A stretch of DNA of 64,000 bases from Leptodactylus fallax (taxonomy: Eukaryota; Chordata; Amphibia; Anura; Leptodactylidae), in NCBI GenBank assembly GCA_947044405.1, contig CAMRHE010000035.1, positions 5,057,501 through 5,121,500 on the forward strand, in the 5' to 3' direction. This document shows positions 34,291-44,460 of this stretch, piece by piece. Numbering within the stretch: position 1 is the stretch's first letter; every line of letters begins with the position of its first letter. The notes beneath the pieces are model-generated. The model had not been told where the DNA came from. It saw only the letters and a list, made by a program, of their open reading frames with translations, and ran no database searches. A program made the position numbers and the translations under genes.

Positions 34291-34310
34291 ATGTAATACT
34301 GTATTAAAAA

Positions 34311-35504
34311 AAAAAACACCTACTCACCTGTCCCTTGTGCTCCGATGTCTTCCACCGCAGTCTGGTTCTGCTGCTCTGGTGTTCTCTTCTGGCAGAAGTC
34401 CCCACCACACATGACCACTGAGGGGAAGAAAACACCGGAGCAGCTGGACTGGAACGCGATGGGAGACACCGGAGCACCTTCCCCAGCCTTATATTAAGAA
34501 AGTGGTTATCCTGGACAACCCCTTTAAGGTGGCACTTGGGCTTTATTAAAGGGTCTTTCCAGCTCATTTTTATTGATGTTCTATCCTTAGGACAGATCAA
34601 TAAGAGATCAGTGGACCCCTCCTCTGATCAGCTGTATGAAGGGGCTATGGTGCCTGTTTATATCACACGCTGTCTGTTTATAGTGACTGTGTGATGTAAT
34701 TACAGTCTTGTCACATAGACATGTATAGACATGATGCTGTAGTTACATGACATGGCCGCTATGAGATGAATGACACTATGGAAACAGAGAAGCAGTCATG
34801 GCGCTTACACAGGTACCATGGTTCATTCTAACTGGTGATCAGTAGGGGTCCTGGGTTTTTGAGCCCCACTGATTAGTTTATTAATGACCTGGAAAACCTT
34901 TTAATTAGTTAACACCTGGGGCATTATTAATAAGGGGCACTATTTATACAGGGTACACACAGACATTATTAATATAAAGATGCACTTGGGAGTTATTCAT
35001 TATCGGGAGTTATATCATATATTTTATAATTGGGGTAGCAGCAGTATGGGTGTGCAGGTGTGGACAATGTGGGTTGGATGACCGGAAAGGTGAGGTGCCA
35101 AAGATGTCTGTGTTGTAAACTTTACAGAGACAAGTCAGAGCTGGAAGAAGTGGTCATGGCGGTCCAAAGTTTCAGAAAAGGACAAAAGAAGACAACGCTG
35201 AGCGGCACATAGTGTAATATTGTTTGTAAAATTGGTGTACAAATAGAGCAGTGCGGTGAAATAGAAGTGGAATGCACCCCACACAAGAGCCTGTATAAGC
35301 ACTGTGATTGGAATGGATCCACAAAGAACAGGTAGAGAGTTTCCACACAAAAATTTTTTTGGTTTACAATGTTGTGATTTGACTCTCACCTGGGCTAATT
35401 GTGATAAGCCACAACTACTTAGCATGCATGATAATCCTATATGTGGAGGCAGCAGAATCTCTCAGCGTCGGGACCACAGGAATCCAGGCGATGATGGTAA
35501 CAGT
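34311..35504. other. Mixed repeat fragments, including a MITE; otherwise unassigned
   Basis: 34505-34529 (CCTGGACAACCCCTTTAAGG) looks like the end of a TTAAAGGGGTTGTCC-type amphibian element whose left limit is unclear. A MITE follows at 34546-34904. 34905-35504 shows nothing recognisable. Confidence 0.4.
34546..34904. mobile_element. MITE with TTAAAGGGTCTTTCCAGCTC-like ends
   Basis: TTAAAGGGTCTTTCCAGCTC at the left and, inverted, TTAAAAGGTTTTCCAGGTCA at the right form imperfect terminal repeats about 23 bp long. The inner part has ATCAGTGG...GATCAGC motifs shared with the cluster at 4130-5105. It is non-coding, about 359 bp; the superfamily is not determined. Confidence 0.55.
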
Positions 35505-35783
35505 TGTTGTAGATGGAGTGGATACTCCAAAAAAAGAGAGATAGTATATCTGCGCTTTCCAGATGAAAGAAACTTTATTGGGGCTCAAAACACACAATGC
35601 GTTTCGGAGATCACAATTCTCCTTTTTCAAGTGTAAAATGAGACAAGACATTTTACACTTGAAAAAGGAGAATTTTGATCTCCGAAACGCATTGTGTGTT
35701 TTGAGCCCCAATAAAGTTTATTTCATCTGGAAAGCGCAGATATACTATCTCTCTTTTTTGGAGTATCCACTCCATCTACAACA
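35505..35783. repeat. Long foldback (two ~135-bp arms) with hammerhead-like cores; Penelope-like element remnant
   Basis: Arms 35505-35640 and 35649-35783 are reverse complements with few mismatches around an 8-base loop. Each arm carries TTGAAAAAGGAG...CTCCGAAACGC (plus-strand copy 35659-35690): stem GGAG/CTCC followed by GAAAC, as in the hammerhead core CUGANGA-stem II-GAAAC, though the CUGANGA side is degraded. AATAAAG follows (about 35711). Penelope-like elements carry hammerhead motifs in their terminal repeats and leave inverted structures; assignment to them is inference. Confidence 0.55.
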
Positions 35784-36269
35784 AATGGCAGTCCAAAGGG
35801 AAGAGACCGATTAGTCAGAGACTTCACCTATAAGTCACAAAATGTTACTGCATTGTATACACCTAAATGATAGAGGATAAATACCTGATTGATGGGGGTC
35901 TATCTGCTAAGTCCCCCACTGAGCCTGAGAATTGTTTTTTTTTCCCCCCACTGGGTGGGAATCCAGCCTGGCTGCAGCCATATATAAGTGTGTCGCTTGG
36001 TGGATGGATGAACCCGCGTGGCTCTCATTCACTTCGATGGGAGTGCCAAAGATACCTGAAGTCCAGTACTCAACTATCTGCGGGGCTCCTATTATACAGA
36101 ATGGATTCCACGTGGGCTCGTCCATCCACCAAGCAGAAGATGTGTGAAGTTACTTTCATTGTTAATGCCGTGTTGTTGATATCTGATACTGAAGTAATGC
36201 AGTAAGAAGAATTCTTAAAAACTGTTTCATAAGTTTGTGTATGTTTATTGTACGACAATAACAGCGTGT

Positions 36270-36445
36270 GACGCTAACAGCATGTAAACGCAATTTTATA
36301 TCTTTTATATATAACTTTAGATGAGGAATCATGAGCGTTTTTCCTATAGATTTAATAGGGAAAGGGAAAAAACTCAGAAAAGCGCAGCAAAAACTGTGTT
36401 TTTTTCTGCAGCAGTTTTTAGCTGTATTACACTATGTGGAGCCTT
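36270..36445. repeat. MITE fragment (family of 37308-37535)
   Basis: AAAAACTGTGTTTTTTTCTGC and GTGGAGCCTTAGCCTAATGG resemble the right half and terminus of the complete MITE nearby (the first motif is quoted loosely across 36389-36411). The left half is missing or diverged. Confidence 0.45.
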
Positions 36446-36484
36446 AGCCTAATGGTGTTCCTAATGGTGTCTTCTCAAACATTA

Positions 36485-37153
36485 TGTAAGGGAATTGCCA
36501 GTTGAGCAATTCCCCAGTTCTGCTGCAGACACCTGGGAGGAAGGGAAAGACAGAGACAGTGAGCCCTCAATTAGACCCAGCCCCTCTCCATGCCTACTTG
36601 CCTGACTGTCCTAGGTGACAGCTGACAACTTGGAGGCAATCCCTTCTCTGAATAAGTGACACACAGAACAAGACAAAACAAAACAACACAGAAGCGAAGT
36701 CAGCAAGCCAAGGGTCAGAGAGACAAAGCAGTACCAAAATATAATCCAAAGGAGTAGTCACAAGGGAAGCCAAAGGTCAGAGATCAGAATACAATACAAT
36801 AGGAAGAGCACAGCAAGCAAGGGACAAAGTCACAGGACAGAGTCGCAATAGCCAGCAGACTTGTGTGAGCTGAGGACCTGTATATAGGAAGTCCAGGACC
36901 TGCCCCAGACTTGATTGGTAGACAGGCTGTCAATCACACAGGCAAGGCTAAGATTAACTGTTAGAGGAGCGGAGAGAAACAAAGGTGCAGGAGGCGGGTG
37001 TGGCTGAAATTCAATTACAGAGAAGTAGTACTAGGACAGTGTTCAGACTGAGCAACAAGAACCTTAAGCAAGGAATTAAACTGAACACGCCTCCTGCACC
37101 ACAGCGTGCGAGCGGAGGGTGGCGCAGAGACCTGAACAGGCAGAGACGTTACA
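36485..37153 (-). mobile_element. Solo LTR (669 bp) with perfect 5-bp target duplication
   Basis: The segment begins TGTAAGGGAATTG and ends CAGAGACGTTACA. CATTA flanks it on both sides (36480-36484 and 37154-37158), an exact 5-bp TSD typical of Gypsy/ERV insertion. A TTCCTATATACAGG core-promoter-like sequence on the minus strand (about 36880-36893) suggests minus orientation. A second copy of the same LTR family is at 60546-61163. No internal retrotransposon sequence remains, consistent with LTR-LTR recombination. Confidence 0.88.
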
Positions 37154-37307
37154 CATTAATTGTCTAAAACAAGTATAGCCCTAGCTTCCTGGGAAAAGCA
37201 TTTTTCCCCTAATTTGCAAAGCACTTAAATTCAGAACAGAAATATATAATGTGAAATTTCACACAAGCAAAGGTCCTTAAACAGAAGACTGAACAGAGAA
37301 AAACAAC

Positions 37308-37535
37308 TAAGGCTGAGGCCCCATGTTACGGAAATGCAGCTTTTTTTTTGTTGCAGATTTTGCTGAGTTTTTTTGAGCCAAAGCCAAGAATGGCTACAAA
37401 AGAAATGGGAAATATAAAGAAAGCACTTATTCTTCTACCTTCTCCTCAATCCACTCTTGGCTTTTGCCCAAAAAACTGCAGTAAAATTTGTAACAAATAA
37501 AAGCTGTGTTTCTGCAGCGTGGGGCCTCAACTTAA
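37308..37535. mobile_element. Complete ~228-bp foldback MITE
   Basis: TAAGGCTGAGGCCCCATGTT at the left and the inverted TTAAGTTGAGGCCCCACGCT at the right are terminal repeats. Similarity continues inward (GGAAATGCAGCTTTTT / AAAAGCTGTGTTTCTGCAG), with GAGCCAAAGCCAAGAATGG facing CCACTCTTGGCTTTTGCCC in the middle. It is non-coding. Fragments of the family lie at 6402, 36270, 51900 and 58570. Likely TA- or TAA-type target; superfamily not determined. Confidence 0.7.
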
Positions 37536-37674
37536 AACATTCTCTAATTCCAAACACTAAGGTGCAGCAGTAGATTGTCTTATATGCCTGCATTTTATTT
37601 TGATCTTTCTTCTGCAAATTAGTTTATATATACTTCATCTATCAGATCCCATTAAATATTTTTTACTGTACATA

Positions 37675-39181
37675 CAGTGGGGAAAAAAAGTATTTAGTCA
37701 GCCACCAATTGTGCAAGTTCTCCCACTTAAAAAGATGAGAGAGGCCTGTAATTGACATCATAGCTAGACTTCAACTATGAGAGACAAAATGAGAAAACAT
37801 ATCTAGAAAATCACATTGTCTGATTTTTTAAGAATTTACAGTATTTGCAAATTATGGTGGAAATAAGTATTTGGTCAGCTACAAACAAGCAAGATTTCTG
37901 GCTCTCATAGACCTGTAACTTCTTCTTTAAGAGGCTCCTCTGTCCTCCACGCATTACCTGTAGTAATGGTACCTGTTTGACAGTGTTATCAGTATAAAAG
38001 ACACCTGTCCACAACCTCAAACAGTCACACTCCAAACTCCACTATGGTGAAGAACAAAGAGCTGTGGAAGGACACCAGAAACAAAATTGTAGACCTGCAC
38101 CAGGTTGGGAAGACTGAATCTACAATAGGCAAGCAGCTTGGTGTGAAGAAATCAACTGTGGAAGCAATAATTAGAAAATGGAAGACATACAAGACCACTG
38201 ATAATCTCCCTCGATCAGGGGCTCCACGCAAGATCTAACCCCGTGGGGTCAAAATGATCACAAGAACGGTGAGCAAAAATCCCAGAACCACACGGGGGGA
38301 CTGAGTGAATGACCTGCAGAAAGCTGGGACTAACGTAACAAAGGCTACCGTCAGTTACACATTATGCCACCAGGGACTCAGTTCCTCCAGTGCCAGACGT
38401 GTCCCCCTGCTTAAGCCAGTACATATCCGGGCCCATCTGAAGTTTGCTAGAGAGCATTTGGATGTTCCAGAAGAGTATTGGGAGAATGTCATGTGGTCAG
38501 ATGAAACCAAAGTAGGACTGTTTGGTAGAAACACAACTCGTCGTGTTTGGAGGAGAGTGAATGCTGAGTTGCATCCAAAGAACACCATACTTACTGTGAA
38601 TCATGGCGGTGGCAACATCATGCTTTGGGGCTGTTTCTCTGCAAAGGGATAAGGACGGTTGATCCGTGTATATGAAGGAATAAATGGGGCCATGTATCGT
38701 AAAATTTTGAGTGCAAACCACCTTCCATCAACAAGGGCATTGAAGATGAAACGTGGCTGGGTTTTTCAGCATGACAATGATCCCAAGCACACCGCCAGGG
38801 CAACAAAGAAGTGGCTTCATAAGAAGCATTTCAAGGCCCTGGAGTGGCCTAGCCATGGAGGAATGGGCCAACATACCAGCAACAGTGTGTGCCAACCTTG
38901 TGAAGACTTACAGAAAACGTTTGACCTCTGTCATTGCTAACAAAGGATATATAATAAAGTATTGAGATGAACTTTTGTTATTGACCAAATACTTATTTTC
39001 CACCATAATTTGCAAATAAATTCTTTAAAAATCAGACAATGTGATTTTCTGGATTTGTTTTCTCATTTTGTCTCTCATAGTTGAGGTCTACCTATGATGT
39101 CAATTACAGGCCTCTCTCATCTTTTTAAGTGGGAGAACTTGCACAATTGGTGGCTGACTAAATACTTTTTTTTCCCCACTG
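37675..39181 (+). mobile_element. Tc1-like transposon (copy B), 1,507 bp
   Basis: The ends CAGTGGGGAAAAAAAGTATT (37675) and AATACTTTTTTTTCCCCACTG (quoted as AATACTTTT and TTTTCCCCACTG, ending 39181) are inverted, with TA on both sides (37673-37674 and 39182-39183). The long terminal repeats (about 200 bp) each contain two AGTATTT(A/G)GTCAGC motifs about 180 bases apart, the IR/DR layout of Tc1 elements such as Sleeping Beauty. Same family as copy C (53892-55296). Confidence 0.93.
38044..38965 (+). pseudogene. Tc1-like transposase with three stops and loss of the catalytic Glu segment
   Basis: From ATG 38044 ([10 protein letters not shown]) the paired-like DNA-binding domain is readable ([23 protein letters not shown]). 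In-frame stops interrupt at 38236 (TAA), 38302 (TGA) and 38650 (TAA). WSDETKVGLFG (first Asp, codon 38500) and [11 protein letters not shown] (second Asp) are intact. By comparison with copy C, about 107 bp are missing at about 38851-38856, between EWPS and the [19 protein letters not shown] tail; this removes [10 protein letters not shown] with the catalytic Glu and shifts the frame. It ends IIKY at 38965. Confidence 0.92.
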
Positions 39182-39183
39182 TA

Positions 39184-39695
39184 CATTGCAAAATTTATTG
39201 CGCTACTTAATGAGTTAAATAAAAAGTTGCAGCGAACTTTAACTTGACCTTTTCAGTGGCTGTCAATGGCTTCTGTTAGTTTTCATGCTGCAGTATTGTT
39301 AGATTCATGCTAAACTTCCCTGCATCTGTATATAAATTGTATCTAAACCTATATTATATATTAAATACAATATATTTGAAACACTTAAAAGTCTAAGAAT
39401 ACATTCAGATAAATTTTTGGAAGGTAAAGGTATTCCTGTTCAATTCTGACTGGATATGAGCCATCACTGCTGTACCTCCTAACAGAGATGTAGAGTCTTT
39501 TCTTGTGCACAGGGTATAATTGTGTTATACTCAGTCAGATGCTATATTACAGGGGTATTTTTTCCTAAAAGAAATGCTCCTAGGTAGGATAACTTTTTAT
39601 TATGGTGCCATAAAGAGGCACAATATGGCAGCACACAGAGCGCTGATTACTCTGTAGTAAGAGACAAAGAGACTCTGTAGGCCTCCATATAAGCT
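39184..39695. other. Non-coding, nothing recognised
   Basis: AT-rich sequence between the Tc1 copy B and a foldback, with no ORF or element end recognised. Confidence 0.4.
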
Positions 39696-40029
39696 ATATA
39701 ATAAAGTTCAATGCACTCTCCTTTATAATGAAGTTAGTTTTCTATTTATTAATGTATAATCAGTAGAGCCAGGCATTAAGAATTGAGTCAGATTGACATT
39801 GAGAAAATTGATTGCAATTGGACGTTTCGGCCCAGGCAGGCCTTCCTATCTCTGTGTGGGTCAGAGAGAGCATGCCTTAGCTTCTGGCACCGAACCCAGT
39901 GTTCAATTGCAAGCAATTTTCTCTATGTCAATCTGACTGAATTCTTAATGCCTGGCTTCTATTGATGATACCTTAAGAAATGGAACACTTACTTCACCAT
40001 AAAGGAGAGTGCATTAAACTTTATTATAC
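39696..40029. repeat. Foldback (arms ~125 bp, interrupted) with a hammerhead-like core; Penelope-like remnant
   Basis: ATAATAAAGTTCAATGCACT...CCTTTATAATGAAG on the left faces CTTCACCATAAAGGAGAGTG...ACTTTATTATA on the right. AGCCAGGCATTAAGAATTGA (39767) faces ATTCTTAATGCCTGGC (39941-39956). In the centre the minus strand reads AAGGCCTGCCTGGGCCGAAACGTCC: a GGCC/GGCC stem followed by GAAACGTC as in hammerhead stem II and core. The preceding CUGANGA position is degraded (GATAGGA). AATAAAG lies in the outer arm. The features parallel the foldback at 35505. Confidence 0.5.
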
Positions 40030-41519
40030 AAGTTTTGCAACCTCACATGTTCTTCATATGCACCCCCTATTCCTCAAAGGAGTGCAGGATACCAATTAAT
40101 CTAAAGTTGAATAACAGAAGCATATTTGCACAGTTTTCACAGTGCACAATGTATTAAGTAAAAAGAAAAAAATATCTCGGATTATATCTCACATAATAAA
40201 CTATGGTGAGAAAGTACATATAAAAGAGAAAGAAACAAATAAATGAGGGTGCAATGGTGCAGTATTGCTGACTTATCAGTGGTCCTGGTCCCAGTGTAGA
40301 AAAGGTGCTAACCTATTTGGGTTGTGCAGGAAGAGGCACAACTCTCTGAAACATCTGGTCAAGCTCCCTCTGAGGTGATAACCAATCCCTGCTGGTAAAT
40401 ACCGATTGGTCCTGCTTGATAGTAGTATCAGTATTAGTTGGCGGTAGCCAGCATATGGCAGTTCTGCTATCCTGAAAAGTTGGGTAGCATTTGGCGCTCT
40501 CAGGGGGGTGCATTCAACCAGTGTATTCCACACATGGCATACAGCTGGGCAGAAATGATGTTCATATACTAGAGAAATTCATTCTGGCAACTTTGCTAAC
40601 TAGTGAGTTATTTATACAGTTCTTGGAAGTGTCATTGGGGTCCAAGACTTGAGCAAACTTGTGTATTTAATGTAGATTCACTGTGCTGCTAAACTGATTT
40701 GACTTGGGGCTACTTGTTGTCTACGTGGACCCTTGGTATTCACCCTTTAACCCCTGTACAGATATCTGGAATTTGTTGCAGGTGTTCACCAGGTTGCTAC
40801 CTCAGTTCAGGAACAGAGCTGATTGACAATTATAGACAGATAGCAATGTGCACGTGCAGGCCCTTTAAGAGATGGGCTTGGAGTTTGCACCAGACAGAAG
40901 TGAGCAACATGCAGAGCAGGCATGCAGCAATGGCAGCAAGACAGAGAAATGTGATGAGCAGAGCTACCATTGAGGTAATGGGAGATATCAGCAGTTTGTG
41001 ACCACAAGCGCTACACCATTTCCTTATGGACCTTGCTTTGTGCACAGGGTATCAGTCATCCTAGAAAAGAAAAGGGCCTTACCAATCTGTTGCAACAAAG
41101 CTGAAAGAATACAATACTATTCTGTAGCATAGTCCAGATCCTCAAAGGGAAAATAAAAGAGTCGATTTTAGAGTACTACTGTGCTACTGTGATTTGCCTG
41201 CGATGTTAAGTCTTGCTGGGATTTAGAGTCAATGCTGTGGAGAGAAAGGCACAAACAAAGGAAGCAGAAGATGAGCAAATTTTTACCAAGAAATCATGTT
41301 TTATGCACAAGTAGTACAATATGTAGCAAAATCATGGACAGCCAACCAGTGCAGTCCACCAGAACTGTTAAGAAATTAAGTCCATAGTTTTGCGAACACT
41401 GTGACACCTAGCAATCTTGGAATTGTGTTCACAAGCAAATATATGTTTTCATTTGACATTACTGTATTAATGCCTTAGTAATGGTTGCTGATGTCTGACT
41501 GACATAGTCCATTACTGTT
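40030..41519. other. Unassigned DNA
   Basis: An 85-codon minus-strand frame (40276-40533) and a 100-codon plus-strand frame (40699-41001) show no family I recognise. Base composition at about 40270-41000 is less AT-rich than the flanks, so it may be an old element. No ends were found. Confidence 0.35.
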
Positions 41520-42905
41520 AGCTGGTAAAAAGACTAACACTAACCCTCCCAGTTACTACACTGGCACCCACTGCCACCAGGGTGCTGGAAGAGTTGGTGT
41601 GATCTATTGATGGTGAGGTATTGTGGTGACACTAGACTGGTACTATTAGATTGGTAATGCTAAAAACTGTGGGTCTTCTCACCCTGGTAATACTAGGATG
41701 CGGCTGCTTTATTGTATCTGGCTGTTTATGAGGGGGCCCCCTCATGAGTTTTTTTTAAATAACTAAACAAATAACTGAATTTGGACCTACATTTTTCATT
41801 ACCAGCCAGGTACAATAAAGCAGACTTCCTTTCACAACCCTCTTTGACCATTTTTTTTAATTTCTTTAAATTATGATTTTCCTAATATCCAGGGCTGTCA
41901 CTGGAGATAATCAGAAAAGGTGAAATCATATTGTGGCAAACACTTTTGGGGGATGGCAGAGCCACATGAGGGGACACGGAGGGTTGACAAGCTCTTCTGT
42001 AATGTATTATTTTAGTCTCCCCGTGGGTTTCCTCCGGGTACTCCCGTTTCCTTCCACACTCCAAACGACATACTGATAGGGATTGTAGATTGTGACCCCT
42101 ATTTGGGACAGTGATTGACAATGTCTGTAAAAGCACTGCAGAATATGATGGCGCTATATAAGTAAGCTAAATAAATAATAAATTGTAGTAGCCCCAGACT
42201 ATATGATGTAAGACAGCTAGTGACATCGTAGAGCGGTGATTGCCTGATTTACAGGGCCAGAGGAGAGCATTATTGGAGCCAGGAGAGGTAAGTTTAATTG
42301 TTATTTTGATTTTTCATACTTTTTGGGGGTTTTGTTTATCAGGTTCTGCAAAATCTTTTGGACGATGATGGAATCTTTGGACTCCATCTATGATTATCAT
42401 TTTTAAGTTTGTTTTTTTTTTCAGAAAATCATCAAAGGAAGATGTGTGGAATTATTTATTTTATTTTTAAAAATATTCTTCTCTGTGTGTTTTTCTAAAA
42501 TACTTTATTACCAGCTTCGTATTTGTTGCTGTCTGATTGATAGAACCCATTACTAAACTTAGGGTGTGGTGTTAGCTAATAATAAGGCTAGCAATAATAC
42601 CAATTATTACCTCGGCACTCACAGCCATCAGGGATGCTAGAAAGAGCTGGATTTGATCCAGTATCTGACTAGAGCTGATCAGGTACTGGCACAACTCTTT
42701 GCTGGTATTATTTGACTGGGAATGCTCAGCCAACTAACAAACTATGGGCCTTTCCACCCTGGTAACGCTAGGTTGAAGCTGATTTATTGTATCTGTTTGG
42801 TTATGAAAAATAGAGGTGACCATTTTAAATAAATACATCATTGTAAAAAAAATGTGATTTCCCTTTCTATTTGTAACAAATCAAATGCAATAAAGAAGCC
42901 AGAGC
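41520..42905. repeat. Diverged direct repeat pair (41520-41845 and 42540-42905)
   Basis: Both copies contain, in the same order, GTTAGCT(G/A)(G/A)TAA, CACTCACAGCC/CACCCACTGCC, GGGTGCTGGAAGAG/GGGATGCTAGAAAG, CCACCCTGGTAACGCTAGG/TCACCCTGGTAATACTAGG and GCTTTATTGTATCTG (short motifs quoted separately). They are about 1.02 kb apart. They could be LTRs of an old element or a segmental duplicate. A GTAAGTTTAATTGTTATTTT segment (42290) lies between them. Confidence 0.5.
42010..42185 (+). mobile_element. 5'-truncated SINE with L2-like tail
   Basis: CCCCGTGGGTTTCCTCCGGG, CATACTGATAGGGA, TAGATTGTGACCCC and CTGCAGAATATGATGGCGCT are in the order seen (inverted) in the complete SINE at 44195-44460, followed by TATATAAGTAAGCTAAATAAATAATAA-type tail repeats (quoted loosely). 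The tRNA-related head is missing. Confidence 0.7.
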
Positions 42906-44194
42906 CTAACATTACCAGGGTCGGACAGACCTTGATTTTTGGGCATTCTTAGCCTAATAATACCAACTGGCGTTTTCTCTAGCACCTGACCATTACAAAA
43001 TCACTAGCCATATTGCTGGATAATGCTAAGTCCTATTTTAGTAATGAATGCTGTTGATCAGATAAATGCCATTTCTAAGGCATTAATAAAGTAATTAAAA
43101 AACAAAAAACAGGACATACCAAAAAAAGAATTGAAATCAAAATTTTCCAAAAGTCCAAAACGATTCTTACATAGTCCAAATGATCCTGTGGATCCTGAAA
43201 AACACAAACACACCTAAAAAAAAGTTTGTTAGCAAGATGGTTTGAGCAGATCCAGTCCCTGGGAAATCCTTATTTTAGCTCACTTCAGGACTATGTGAGA
43301 GTTGGAATGGAGTTTGAGGAGTCAATGCCAGGACTAAGCCTATTCTACACCTGTTTGCATTCTCTTCTTACTCTCTATGGGGGTTACAGAAATAACATAG
43401 CTCGGTGAGATGCGCTAGTCATATACCTCTGTGGAAACCCCACAAAGAAAGAAGATGACTTGAAGTAAGTATATTTTTTATACTGATAACCTATTTTTCA
43501 TGTTTTTATTTTTTTTTTTGTACACAACTTGTATTTTTATATGTTCCTGTGGTGCAATACACCATTGTCCTGACTTGCCTGGTCAGTTACTACCATACTG
43601 GGAACTTAGAAGGTAGCGGCTTAGTAGTCCTCAGCAAATACCAGATCCCCATATGAGGTTGAAGGATGAGAACCGGAGAATCTGCTAGGACAATGCCCTT
43701 AGAGGTGGCCCCAAGCCAAACTGGTCTAGTAGCAGAACTGTTCCATAATCTGCTGCTCGTTAGAGTTGGTAGAAACTAATTAGTAGAGGTAAGTAGCTCA
43801 TTCTGGCTGTGTAAGGTAGCATTCATAACATAGGCCCATGCATAGTTTAAATAGACACTGTTGTTTCAATAAACTTTGCATCAATGAATAATACAAGTCA
43901 ATGGAAAGGAGAGGTGAAGAAGTGAACAGGAAGTGCAGGAGATAAGAGAAGACTGCCGCTTTAAAGCACTAAAACACTTTACTCAAATGGTTACACGTCA
44001 GTACTTCTCTACATAAGTTCTGCATGTTCCTGGGGATGTTTCTATGTAAAAGAGACAGTTATAGAGCATGTTCCCCTGTACTTACTGTGTGCAGTGAAGG
44101 CAACTAGTCTATACCAATCAGCTAAGAGAGAACTGTTCCAGAGAGTTAACAGCTAAAAACTATATAACGCAAGTCATATTATATGACCGAAAAT
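42906..44194. other. Unassigned DNA
   Basis: No gene or element end is recognised. A 60-codon frame (43226-43408) has no support. The 43590-43800 segment is less AT-rich but unremarkable. Confidence 0.35.
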
Positions 44195-44460
44195 ATATAT
44201 TATTACTTACATAGCGCCTATATATTCTGCAGCTCTTTACAGATATTGTTATCATTTATTGTCTCAAGTAGGTCTCACAATCTAAATTCCTTATCAGTAT
44301 GTCTTTGGAGTAGGGGTAAACCAGAGTACCCATAGGAAACCCATGCAAACACGGGGAGAACATACAAACTCCATTCAGATGTTATACTTGGCTGGATTTG
44401 AATCCATAACTCCAGCACTGCAATACACGGGTGCTAACCCCTGGCCTCTGTGCTGCCCAT
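44195..44460 (-). mobile_element. Near-complete tRNA-headed SINE (V-SINE-like)
   Basis: On the minus strand GGGCAGCACAGAGGCCAGGG starts a tRNA-related head. A degenerate A box (GGCCAGGGGTTAGCAC) and a B box GGATTCAAATCC follow with normal internal-promoter spacing. The conserved central part has ACGGGGAGAA...-complement blocks and GGGTTTCCTATGGGTACTC. The 3' end is CTGCAGAATATATAGGCGCT and a TA-rich tail. RNA polymerase III transcription is expected for this class. The tail matches the LINE 3' ends near 200 and 62340. Confidence 0.8.

Larger units (their letters stand above)
33130..34310. mobile_element. hAT-like element with CAGGGGCA terminus (copy B), right end unresolved
   Basis: The start CAGGGGCACACC (33130) and following AATGAGGCGAAGTGAGGCGG match copy A (854, minus). 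Contents in order: GC-rich block with TGACGTCA (33325-33332), a TA microsatellite (33434-33476), a 17-bp hairpin (33692-33728) and a minisatellite (about 33740-34290). The expected opposite CCCCTG end followed by TACTTAGT (the 33122-33129 octamer) was not found, so the right boundary is only the end of the minisatellite. No transposase is seen. Confidence 0.6.

Noticed and set aside
33130..35420. Right end of the CAGGGGCA hAT with TACTTAGT duplication
   Set aside because: The only similar octamer (CTACTTAGC near 35415) is not preceded by a CCCCTG end.
44195..44460. tRNA gene on the minus strand
   Set aside because: A- and B-box-like motifs exist, but there is no cloverleaf, and a SINE body and LINE-like tail follow; it is a tRNA-derived SINE.
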